From Inonotus obliquus (lineage: Eukaryota > Basidiomycota > Agaricomycetes > Hymenochaetales > Hymenochaetaceae): 64,000 bases of DNA. The notes under the pieces were generated by a model. The model saw only the letters and a program-made list of their open reading frames with translations. It did not search any database and was not told where the DNA came from. The translations under genes were made by a program, and so were the position numbers. Positions 36,177-46,428 of the stretch are shown here, one piece after another. How positions within the stretch are numbered: position 1 is the first letter of the stretch; each line of letters begins with the position of its first letter. Location: assembly GCA_032164295.1 (NCBI GenBank), contig JAJHTX010000002.1, positions 3,348,001 through 3,412,000 of the forward strand, given 5' to 3'.

Positions 36177-37539
36177 CCAGTTCGTTCCCAAATAGAGTCG
36201 ATGCAGTCCGCGGTGGCAGTCAATCACCCAGTCAATCAGTGAGTCGAGTCGAGTCCGAGTCGAGTGTGACCAGAGTCGTCAGCAGTTCGTTTCTCTCGTA
36301 AGAGAAGAGGGGGAAAGAGGGTTCGTCCGTCCGACTTTTAGAGTGAGTCAGAAAAGAAATCCCACAAATCCGAATACCGAGAACCGTTCGCAGTAGAAGT
36401 AATAACCTTTGGGAAAACCCAAACCCTTAGTACACACGCTTTTAAGGCTCAGCGACTCGGAATTTCACCCCAGTAAGAAGCATCACCATTCCACCATTCC
36501 CTAAAACCAAACCAAAACAACCGCCTTCGTCCTTCTTGAGCTCTAACTTTGTTTTCCTCGCCTCCTCCTCTCCGTGCCCAGATGACTCGAATGAACGGAT
36601 GACGAAAGGACGGAAGACGAAAGACCGCCTTTTTTTGTTTCAGAGTCGGAGGCAAATACTTAATAGTAGGTAGGGGTAGATATAGAAGAAGCATGTATAA
36701 AAATCGGGGGTACTTCCAGTACCGCTGATTCGGTATAGAAAGGACAGGTCAGGACCTAGTCACGGTTCAAGGTTGATGATGTTATGACCCGAAAGTCCCG
36801 AATGCTTTCAGATCCAGGTTCGCATATAACACGAGACGAGAGGTCATGAACCGTATTCTGACTTTGTGATCTCCGCCTTTCTGGGTTCTGTGGGTAAGCG
36901 TCACTATAGCGGATGTGCATGATAGTAACTTGCACCCGTTCGGCCGGATGGATTCTTGCTATGCCGAGAGCCGAACTCATATTTCTAAGCCTGAAGTACC
37001 GTACCCTTCGTGAGATTTCCCTGTATCATTCCATTCGAAATCTAGAAAAAAAGATAATGATCAATGGGACTATAGGGGTTCAAACTGATACTGATAAACC
37101 TGGGATTTGCCTCTCTCGGATGAGCCAAGGCGCCGAGGTAATACGAGTAGGTTTTGCTTTTGTAAGTTAAGACACTCGCTGTTCCAGCACGCCTAGGTTC
37201 TAAGGTAAGGTCCCTCTTGTCTCCACTTCAATGCATTTTACTCCGATCAGGCACTTAGCTCGCGGACTCTCAACACATCCCGTCGTCGCGTCTACTCAAA
37301 TCATCGCACGTGAATTCATCTCCGGCTCCGTACACAGGTCGCTGTCCCGTCTGAGACCTCACCACCAAAAGAAGGTTCTCACTGAACTTTAGTATAGCGG
37401 TCCGCCGGTCGCCAGGGGACGAGGAGATAGGACTGCATAATATTTCAAAGTTAGGGAACGGCATTTTTTAATAGAACTGCATTCAAAACTCCCACTCATG
37501 TATTCAGATGAAACGAAAACGCATGTGTGCTATGTACAT
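36177..37539. other. Intergenic region with short GAGTC repeats
   Basis: 1.36 kb between two minus-strand genes: promoter of the DUF6593-like gene and 3' flank of the BTB gene. Positions 36239-36265 contain imperfect tandem GAGTC units. Short frames at 36449-36694, 36756-36980 and 36913-37170 show no recognisable protein. Confidence 0.45.
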
Positions 37540-39087
37540 TCAGCCAACCTTGTACAGTGCCTTTTTCTTCGTCTTGCGTGTAACGTGCACGGCGCTTCCC
37601 GAATGCCCTCCCCCAAATGCAAGCACAACATTCTCGTCCACGCCTTGTCCGCGTGTCCGCTTCCTCAGCTCGATTGCAGATTTTGCAAAACGGAATCGCT
37701 CTTGATCAGACCCTAAAATCAAAGGAAGATGGAAGATTCTATCAATCCCGCTCCAGAATCGTGGTCCATCAGAACTCACCTATCTGGAACAGAGGTGATT
37801 CAACCGCGCTCTTGAAAAGATCGAATCCTAACAGGTCATCATATCAGCGAAAAAGCTCCGCAGACGAGCTGTAACATTCATCCGATCTTACCGAGTCGCG
37901 AGAATATTCCCAAGAGTGTGTCGCGCCCGTTACCCGTAGTGGACTGAAAGTCTAAGTTACCCGGAAGTTGGACGACCAAGAAATTAAAGACGTCGGATCG
38001 AAGTTGTTCGGAATATGGCCCCAGAATGGACGGACGATGGTGAACATCGGATGGTGTCGTTAAACCGTCACCCGGGGACAAGCTGTCCACGAAATCGATC
38101 CACTCATTAATAGTATCGACGGTGATGGAATCGCGGCACGCCTGATAAGCGTAGCTGCACAGCTCATCCATCCCACCAAGCAGGCAGCCGGCTGATAAGA
38201 CTGCTCGCGCGTTCACCGAAGACAGATTGTTCAGAGATACGGATGAATAAAGGTAACCTAGCGCTAGTTCGCAGGACAAGAACGGTGATTAGATACAGGA
38301 ATACATTGCATCGCTGTTGCTTATTACCTACTGCAAATCCCTGTAGCATTTTAGCCAATAAGCGCTGAAGTAGTCACGCAGTAACATACCTGGTCCGTAA
38401 TCTCTGGGAAACTCTCCAGTGGCACATAAATGCTATGCAAGCCACTTGTCTTGGGTGTGGCTGCTATCAGGTGTGCCAGATACGGTGATCGTGAAAGGAC
38501 GAGCGCATGCAACTGGTAGCGATGGCCATGGGCATGCTAGAAGGCGGAAACAGGTGAGCATCACGAGACAGGTGTCTTGACAAAGGGAAATCCGAAGTAC
38601 CAAAAGGGTGTCTGCATATTGCTAAAAATAAAATAAGTGCACGTGAGCCCGAGTCAGAAGAACAAAATCGGAGGTGAAGTACGTACGCCCATTTGAAAGC
38701 CGGCGTTATACAGATGGTCAATAATCTGCTCATTATGCAATGGGGTATACACGGCACTAAGGCAAAGTATCAGTTAGGATGGATAAAGAAAGGAATCAAG
38801 TTGCAGGGTTGGTCAGAAAAGTAGCGCACAACAAGGACTTGAAACCCCCCAACAAAATGCACGTACTTTGTGTAACCATTCACTGTTCCAGATGAAGGTC
38901 CAGCCCCGGCATATTCTCCGCCATTCGCAGATGCTGCACTCTGTTGAGAACTTGGGCCACCATGTTCTGACGGTGCCGCGCTATCATTGCCTCCGTTGCT
39001 ACTAGATGGATAAGGTGACGAGCTGTTTTGAGAGCGTGACAAACGACCATTCATAATAAGAGGTGCTGGCGACGCAGAAGTAGACAT
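37540..39087 (-). CDS. BTB/POZ-like fungal protein
   Basis: Start ATG 39087 gives MSTSASPAPLIMNGRLSRSQ, then a Ser/Gly-rich leader of about 70 residues. Spliced exons give VYTPLHNEQIIDHLYNAGFQ, YADTLLHAHGHRYQLHALVL with SRSPYLAHLIAATPKTSG (a BTB-like core where HALVLSRSPYLAHL resembles the typical BTB H-x-x-x-L-S-x-R-S-P motif), and IYVPLESFPEITDQ. GFAVALGYLYSSVSLNNLSS and SAGCLLGGMDELCSYAYQAC follow. The C-terminus reads GFDLFKSAVESPLFQIG, DQERFRFAKSAIELRKRTR and VVLAFGGGHSGSAVHVTRK, stop 37540. Seven exons; phases agree at each join. Related long fungal proteins with this C-terminal AFGGG block are conserved across Dikarya as I recall them. The molecular role is unknown; BTB domains usually dimerise or recruit cullin-3. 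Confidence 0.8.
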
Positions 39088-39284
39088 TATTATAGAATGT
39101 ACGGAAAAAACAGTAGCAGGACAAAGTACTTCAGTAGTAGAGAGGCGAGGCAATACTGACCACGGATGGGTGGCAGCAGAGATGAAAGGATTGGAAATGG
39201 AAAGGGAACGCGTAGTGAAGGCTCATTCGCGTCGACCAAACATGTACATACAAATCACTGGAAGAATAACAATATCACATATTT

Positions 39285-40280
39285 CTATTCAAAAAACTCC
39301 TTTGCTTGTTCCAGAGTATACACCTTTCCGACCTCCTCCAAGTTCTCAACTTCCATGCATACGAAATGGCTCATCAGATTAGTCGTTATGCTGAGCGCGG
39401 CCGCTTTCGTTCCTCTGATAGGCGAGTAAGGTGGTTCGGGTGAGAGATAGCGAGGTGGGTCAGACGTGGGGACGAGCTATGTAACAATTTAGCAGCGCGA
39501 GCAAATGGTAATAGGTTAGTGAAGCCTGCGTTAATTCAATAATCAACCTTAATTTGCTTCACTATACCATATGTGATCTGTCCGATGCGAAGCTTTCGAT
39601 GAACTCTTCTCCTTCCACGATACGGAATAAGCTTGAAGAGACGAAAACTTTGGCTCAGCAACTCGGTGTTTCCCTTGGAACATGGAAGACAAAGGGTGTC
39701 TCCTGTCTCCTCTTACCTTTGGTACGTCTCTGGTATTTCCCACCCAACCTCACGAGCCTCCTTCGTTGAATACGGGAACGTTAAATTGACGTATTCTTCC
39801 CAGCGACATGGCGCTTCAACTCGACTGTCGAGATCATAGATCCAACTCAGTCCTTTCAAGTTCCGTATTGGCACCGACCCCGACGGTCTAGCTGATTGTT
39901 CTGATTCTAATGACCCGTCCAAGGCGGCATCATGATGGTGATGGATGCGACGGCCCGCTGATGTTCTGTTGGTAACCCTTGGCTTGAGTGCTAGGATGAC
40001 ATGGTAATCCCAAACTACAACGCCTTCTCGTAGCTTCTGACTCCACAAAGCCACCTGCCAAAACGAGTCATAGTCAGTATTGTCGATCTAGCATACTATG
40101 TGATTCCTGGACACTGACACTGCGCGTTTTGTTCGAAATGAAGACAGCATAGATGCTCCATTTGGTCCGTACATCGGTGTCCTCCAAGAAACTTTTAGCA
40201 AGCAAGTATATATTCTCCTCGCAATAGTTTGCTGTATAAATTCGATCAAGAGGTAATCTCGGCGGGAGCTGCGACGTCAT
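39285..40280 (-). CDS. NTAQ1: Protein N-terminal glutamine amidohydrolase (NTAQ1/WDYHV)
   Basis: Converts N-terminal Gln of proteins to Glu, feeding the Arg/N-degron pathway. ATG 40280 gives MTSQLPPRLPLDRIYTANYC with catalytic Cys in NYCEENIYLLAKSF. After FISNKTRS, exon 2 has VALWSQKLREGVVVWDYHVI, the family's name-giving WDYHV with the catalytic His, then LSWIYDLDSRV with the catalytic Asp. Exon 3 gives LFRIVEGEEFIESFASDRSH. Exon 4 gives LVPTSDPPRYLSPEPPYSPI and ends with MSHFVCMEVENLEEVGKVYT and EQAKEFFE, stop TAG 39285-39287. All three catalytic residues are present. Between His and Asp there is an insert of about 40 residues (a HHHH run and Ser/Glu-rich stretch) compared with the human enzyme. 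The protein is about 260 aa against about 205 in human. Confidence 0.92.
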
Positions 40281-40843
40281 TTAGTAGATAAGTTCAGTTC
40301 CAATGTCTCAGTTTTTATCGGCGGAAAAACGATAGCATTGAGTCGATAGATGGAGAAAGAGAAAGCAAGATAGCAGAAAGCAAACGTGATTTTAAAAGTA
40401 CATTGAGTTTTCCGGGACCAAGGTGCGTCCAACCGCGATTCCGCATAAATCGGTCCAATGAGGATAGGAGCAGACCAGAGTTGGTAAGTAAGGAGGATAC
40501 GGATAACTTCGGAACGCATACAACTAAGCACGCGACCCAGTAAAAGGAATAAAGCGGACACATTAATCTTGGTTAAAACTCGGCAAAGGTATTAATAAAA
40601 AGTGGGAATTTGAATGGTGGAAGGAGAGGAGAATGGAAGTAAGGTATGAACATTGAACACTTTTGAAAACGTAGAATAGAACATTGCGCATAAACGAATC
40701 ACAGATATATGCATGCACGTAGGGGAAGGTATAGAGGAGTAACGCCGAGCGGCTAAGTAGTCGTGAGAGGTCGTGACCCACATCCGGATAATACGATGAC
40801 GAGAATGATGCGAAATGCGCCATGCACGCGTTTCTCATTCATT
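40281..40843. other. Intergenic region upstream of NTAQ1
   Basis: 563 bp between two minus-strand genes. Frames here (40277-40563, 40563-40838) are hydrophobic and lack recognisable motifs. Presumed NTAQ1 promoter and 3' region of the upstream gene. Confidence 0.4.
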
Positions 40844-41359
40844 TCATTTTTGACTCTTCTTCACAGCAGACACGGCCTGCTTTGCGTCACTAGCACTAGC
40901 ACTCGACGAAGTACCCGAAGACCGTCGTGTAGGACTCTTCGTCCCCTTCTTCACAAGCACATCCTGCAACTCGGGAGACGCGCGTTCAAGCTTAAAGGTC
41001 TCAAACACGTGTCGAGTTCCGGTTACTGGCGAAACATTTGATGTAAACGTTGCCGACGGTGACGCGCGTTGTGGTTGTGGAGAATGGACGGGCGTTTGTG
41101 CAGTAGGTAACGAAGATGGTGCGGAAGGTGCTGTGGGTGGCGAATGGCGATCTGGTGGCTGGTATACAGGTACGGGACGGGGGTACGGGCTCGGAGCAGG
41201 CATGGGCTTCGGAGCGCGGCTTATATTCCTATTGGCACGCAATGCATTATCAGAGACGGAATATACCACAAGCCACAGAAATGAGACAACGTACGTGAAG
41301 GGATGCGTCTTGAACGGATCGAAAGACGCGGGGAGACTGGCAGAGTGTGATGAAGACAT
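40844..41359 (-). CDS. Small Pro/Ser-rich protein, unknown function, with a possible in-frame 66-nt intron
   Basis: The ATG at 41359 gives MSSSHSASLPASFDPFKTHP. The open frame continues to a stop at 40844 (171 aa). A good intron (donor GTACGTTG at 41294, acceptor CAATAG at 41229, 66 nt) lies inside and keeps frame. If spliced out, the protein is about 149 aa and loses the only hydrophobic segment (YVVSFLWLVVYSV); if retained, that segment could span a membrane. After it come APKPMPAPSPYPRPVPVYQP, a Pro/Ser linker, HVFETFKLERASPELQDVLV and a basic Ser/Ala tail (SAVKKSQK). I do not recognise the family. The intron has typical length and splice signals for this window, so splicing is the likelier reading. 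Confidence 0.55.
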   Translation of the reverse strand: MSSSHSASLPASFDPFKTHPFTYVVSFLWLVVYSVSDNALRANRNISRAPKPMPAPSPYPRPVPVYQPPDRHSPPTAPSAPSSLPTAQTPVHSPQPQRASPSATFTSNVSPVTGTRHVFETFKLERASPELQDVLVKKGTKSPTRRSSGTSSSASASDAKQAVSAVKKSQK

Positions 41360-44197
41360 GGTGGCAGAGATATGTCTGGTGCTAGTGCTCTAAGTTTTTG
41401 AAGAGGGGAGAAGTAATTCGAGGCGAGGGAGGTACTGAAGTGAACCAAGTTAAAGGAGGCCTTTTGTATGGAGAGATGGATTGCTGTGGCCTGTGGACGG
41501 GATATAATGGTATTAAATTCTCGCGAAGAAATGCCGTTCGATGCACATGATTATACGTATTTCTAATATATTGATTTTGATCGGACCTCTGTTTGACTCA
41601 CGGAACGGAAGCTGCACAAATCCCTTTTTTTATTTTATTTTTCTACTTCATTTCCCCCGCATATTTCCTTTCAAAGTATTGACATCTCCATTCTAGGTAT
41701 GACTCATCCACCCTTCACTTGCTCAAAGCACATCATGCTCGTTCCATGGGGCTGGTTACTTCGTGTATCACAACAAATAAAAAGGAACAAAGGAAAATTT
41801 GTTTATTCACTCATTCTAGCAACCCGTCCTGTCCTTATGGTAACTCAATAACAAGAAAGAAAAATACCTCGGATCTTGATTCATCAAAAACGCTTGCCAT
41901 CTTCAATCCCATAATCAATTATCCTCCCTCACATCCGTCCCAGTGCCACGTTTCACCCTTCCGACCTTTTCGTCAGTCACTCTTCACAACCTGTTTAGTA
42001 AACAATCAAGCCGTACTAGTCAGATGTCCCCCTTCCACAAGCCTTGATCTTGTGAGGCGGAGAACTACCAACTGTGGCTTAAACGCGGGTCAACAGAGCT
42101 TAATGAGCTCCCTCCGATGAATTTTATTTTGTTAGTTCACCAAGTTCCCTGACGAAACCAACTTCTCGGGTCGTCATGCTAAAACAAGCCTGGGGTGCGT
42201 GGATATGGCTAGCGAGTCCCAGGACGTTTGGAAACTCGGGTACCTCGGATATTTCTTGGCCTCAAAAAACATACTTCCAGAGATATATGACAGAAGACCT
42301 TCGTTGTCTGTTGCAAGATCAAAAACGGTTACTCATACGGCTGAACACGGTGGGAAAGCTTTGCGTGGCAGCTCAATCAGCAGACAGACGGCGACCAGCC
42401 ATAAGGGTGAAACGGGAAGTCATGGGACCAAGGCATGAGTACCTCTGACTCAAATGAATATGAATGAATGAATCTCCTCCTTGACAAGAAAAGCACGGAA
42501 GCTAACCATATTTCTGTAGCTCTTCCTTGATGTACATCCCTGTTTTTGCGGCTGCCAATGACATGCTTGCATTGAAGACTTAATCTGACAAGCAGCCTTT
42601 TTCCGAGGACCAGCGCCATATTCAATCAGGATCGAGTTTCACTGCAAGTTGTTTAGAGCACCTTTAAACCGCACATCGGGCCAACCAGATAAATCACTCG
42701 GTACCAAAAAATTTGCGACGAGGCACCTGGCTTCCATGCTGCTTTACGCCATCTCCGCATTCAATCAATCGTGTTTGTAAAAAAGCGAGCAGAGCGCAGT
42801 TCCACTAATCGGCCACGCCCACTTGCGGTCAATAGGGGTTGTCGCGTGTTTTTCCTTTCCCCGCATCATCGTCCCCACCCTCTGAAACAGGTTTGTACCC
42901 AAAGCCAAGTTCGAATTGAATCCAGCTCCGACGGCATCTGTACCCCGCATGCGCCAACCCCGGCCGCCAAATCCGTCGGATGATTCCCTTGAATCCGAAA
43001 ATAGCGCGGATTCTCAACTTCTGCGCTTGAGACCGAGCTTCTTATTCCTTACTGCATCCGACTCCATCAGCTCCGAAACTCTTGCATGAGAGTTGTCTTA
43101 CTGCTCATAGGCAAAGGACAAGGGATAGTAAAAGTAGGCATTTCACCTAGACAAGACCGAGTTTCCGCCGTAGACGAGATAAGTGTACCTCGGAAGTTAC
43201 AAAGGGCCAGGAGTCTTCACTTTGACCAGTACAAGAGATATTTTCGAGTCTTCTGATGGCTTTCGCAAGATCCGGGTGTGAAGGCCAAGCCAGAAGTAGG
43301 ACGCAGTTGGCGATAAACTGTGAAATGAGGCGATACAGCTCCAGATAGACGGAAACAGTAACTGTGCCGTGTCTTCTTGCCTCGAGGAAAGCCACGGGTG
43401 AGTCACCTGTGCCAAGTTATACACCCAGTCGTGCGAAAATCAATTTAGATTGTGGACCTAGACAGGACGAGCGGCGACCACAAGACGTCACATTACTTGT
43501 GGTGATTGGGATAATTACGTGGCAGCCACCTAATCTGTGCTGAAGAAGAAATTGCTGAGACATCCGGTGCGTCGCATGACCTCTGGATATCTGATATTAA
43601 GCTTCGCGCGACGCGTATCAAGGCAGAGCATGAACCTGATGCAAGATGATACTCTAAAGTTGTTGATAAATCTGTCCTTTTGATATCTCTTTCATGCCGT
43701 GTACACTTCCAAAGCCTATTTTTCGACCGAAAAGAAAACTCACATGATGTGCGACCTATGCGGGAACCACAGAAACAGCAGCCAATGCATTCAGTCAAAA
43801 TTTCAAATTCTCACAACGAGTTTGAATACACTAACCCCCTTTCAACTTCTTAAAGCCTTGGAATATCAACGCAACCAATAGAGAACACACCGTGTATCTC
43901 AACCTGTCGAGCTCAATGGGCATGTGGTGATGGTGGACACGATGTACTCGCACATGACAGGACTGCGATAACGGGAATCCATAAGCTGCATGCGATCAGA
44001 GTGCTGAGTAAGTCTTTGGATTTTTCGGGATGCCGACGATCGCACAACAACTCACGAATAAGCGTGAAATTGCTTGAGTCTGCAATGCGATAGTCGTAGA
44101 AACAGGGGCTTCACAATGTCTCATATTGGGGTGAGTAATATCTGGCATTCAAGGGAAGGGCCATTCCAACTCCGAGTCATAAGTCTCCAGCAACCGG
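41360..44197. other. Gene-poor 2.8-kb region
   Basis: No convincing gene. Candidate weak exon on the minus strand at 43147-43410 reads VAFLEARRHGTVTVSVYLEL and then LISQFIANCVLLLAWPSHPD, preceded by an AG after a pyrimidine stretch. It has no identifiable partner exons. Another minus frame (43493-43798) ends in SSAQIRWLPRNYPNHHK. Plus-strand frames at 41719-42120 and 42176-42448 have no recognisable features. Could hold a degraded gene, long UTRs or non-coding transcripts. Confidence 0.4.
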
Positions 44198-46133
44198 TTA
44201 ACCGTTGCTGGGAGATAACGGCCTCCAAGGTCCAAGTGTTTCGCCATAGTCATCGGCGGAGGGTGTAGTATGCTGTGATTCATCGCCAACACCAAATTCC
44301 AGGCTCGTTTCGCTTTTCTCATCGTCGTACTCATCCTCTTGCGTCATAAGCCGCGCGAATCCAGCTGAGGCCCAGTAGTCATCATTTTCGTCATCTTTGC
44401 CTTCTTGGTTCTGGGCCCAGGGGAGCAAATCGTGTCCTTCTAACAAGCTATCCAAAGCTTCCCTGCCTGACGGAGGGCTGGAACCACGCCGCGAATTATT
44501 CTTCGCTGGACAATCTACGCGCGCATCTGTGGCTTCAAACTCGCCGCTTGGTTGCTCCCGAGCCCAGTCGCAAGCTCGGATGAGAGCCTCGCGTTCTTCC
44601 GCAGTCCGGAGGAGACCTTCGAGCTCGCCTTCCCCAAATAGCTCTTCGTCCGTGATATCGTTTACGCTTTTCTCCGCAACGAGGAGCTGAAGGCGCGTTG
44701 GCGACTCCTTGAGGGGTGGCGCTTCCGAAGCAATCATATGCGATACAGCATCTAACGAAGGCACCCGATAGATAACGGGATTTTTTGATGGCCCTGCGTA
44801 CGACGGAGAAAGAAGGAAATGGGACACTCTATCAATAGACCGCAACCTTCGCCGCCGCTTCCGAGGTCGTGGCTCCTTCGCTTTGTCGTTTGGCTCGAGG
44901 TCAATTTCATTATCCAAGTTTAACTCGGATGAACTTACGCTTCTAGTACCAGTAGCGACCGACTCCAAAGGCCCTTCGATTTCGAGCTTTGTTTTCCAGA
45001 TGTTTTCTTTGTACTGGACCGCATCTTTTAGGCGTCTGGCAATATCGACTCTTTTCGCGACCTTCTTCACTGATTTACCTCTGGCTTGGCAATTCGAATC
45101 TCCCATCCAAGTGATCTCAGCCATCCATCCTTCTACGTGCTCATGGATGGTCCTATACCGACGCATAACGACTTCTCCACTGACGTCAAACCGTCTACCA
45201 AACGCTTTTGCGAGTTCCCCATAGTGAGGCAGGGAACTCAATGCCTCGGCTTCCAGGGAAAGAATGCAAATTGCACATGCAGTAGGTGGGGATGGTAAGC
45301 CGGCTGCGATTCCTGCTCTCGAGATTAATTCGGAAAGTGATGTTGCTGTTCGAAAGACGGATGGAAGGTGAATGCTTCTCAAGACTGTGACGAGATCTTG
45401 AGGTAAGGATGGAGGCTTCTCGGTGAGTAGATTGTCGAGATACTTTTGCAAAACGGGGAGGTGCCAGCTAAAATCGACTGAGACTAGTCTGGCTTCAAGA
45501 AGGGAACAGACAGTCGTGAAAACGCGAGCCAGAGCAACATGGCCTTCATTTAGGAGATACTGACGTAAAACTTATAAGCTATTCATGGGGCCAAACACAA
45601 AGAAGACAAACACATACTGCAATGTCTTTAATGGTTTCCCCTTTTTGGCTTTCGCGAAGCGCGATAGCTAATGACGCACCGGCCACGAGGCGCGCTTTTC
45701 TGCCGTATCGAAAGTGGCCACGCTCCATAGCTCGTTCAAACAAGAAGAGAGTTCGACCTGAAAGGGAAGGGTAGCCAATTCTGCGCGTTAGGGCATGGAT
45801 ATACTCGCGCATGGCAAACTATGAGGTAACGTTAGATACCGTTCGTGTGAGTATGCGTCAACCACGACACACCTTGTGCCTTTCGATAACAGGTTGGTTT
45901 CCCTGTCCTGGTAGGTACCAACCATGTGTACTGCGGAAGCTTTTGAGCGTTGATCGGTGATAAAAGTGAAATGTATCGCGTTCCTTGGCATTGTTGTCGT
46001 CCACCTCAATGTGAGAGTCGAGTACTACCTGGGTGGGATCCTGAAGAGTTCCACAGGATAGGCAGACAGGTGACCCCGCCTCGGCATCCCAAACAAAAGC
46101 ATCTCCGCATTCGCCGCACCTGTCAGAAGACAT
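44198..46133 (-). CDS. TFIIB/BRF-like transcription factor with zinc ribbon and cyclin folds
   Basis: Start ATG 46133 gives MSSDRCGECGDAFVWDAEAG. The N-terminal zinc ribbon has CGEC and CLSC pairs (C-x2-C, 15-residue spacing, C-x2-C). Exon 2 gives the first cyclin-like repeat (AMREYIHALTRRIGYPSLSG, MERGHFRYGRKARLVAGASL, AIALRESQKGETIKDIA). Exon 3, from about 45560, gives YLLNEGHVALARVFTTVCSL and a second repeat (ISRAGIAAGLPSPPTACAIC, YGELAKAFGRRFDVSGEVVM). The C-terminal half is acidic with VNDITDEELFGEGELEGLL. This architecture is that of TFIIB/BRF1 general factors for RNA polymerase II/III. Sequence is too divergent for me to choose between BRF1, a Brf2-like factor or a fungal TFIIB paralog. 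Stop at 44198. Confidence 0.75.
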
Positions 46134-46428
46134 GAAGGAGATAAGTGAGAGAGAAAGACGGCCGAAGCTGAGCGAGTAAAATTGCTAGATTTCGGCCGCG
46201 GTGGAAGGATGGGGCATGCTGCAGATGAGATACTATTACTGGAGCAGTGCAATCGTTGCCTTCGCCGCGTGCCCATTAGGAACTAAATCGTGAGACGTAC
46301 CTTCCATAACGGGTGTGCATACAAGCACGTTCGCATACTAAAACTCAATACGATGCCCCACATCATCTCCTCCTTTCAATTCTCTCTCGCTCACTTACAC
46401 CTCCTTTCTTAGCTAGTATCTGTTCATC
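46134..46428. promoter_or_regulatory. Divergent promoter TFIIB-like / trehalose phosphorylase
   Basis: 295 bp between divergent start codons. A CT-rich tract (CTCTCTCGCTC, 46382-46392) precedes the trehalose phosphorylase ATG, as in many highly expressed fungal genes. Confidence 0.45.

Noticed and set aside
43493..43798. 101-aa minus-strand frame
   Set aside because: Cys-rich start but no recognisable motif or splice partner; insufficient evidence.
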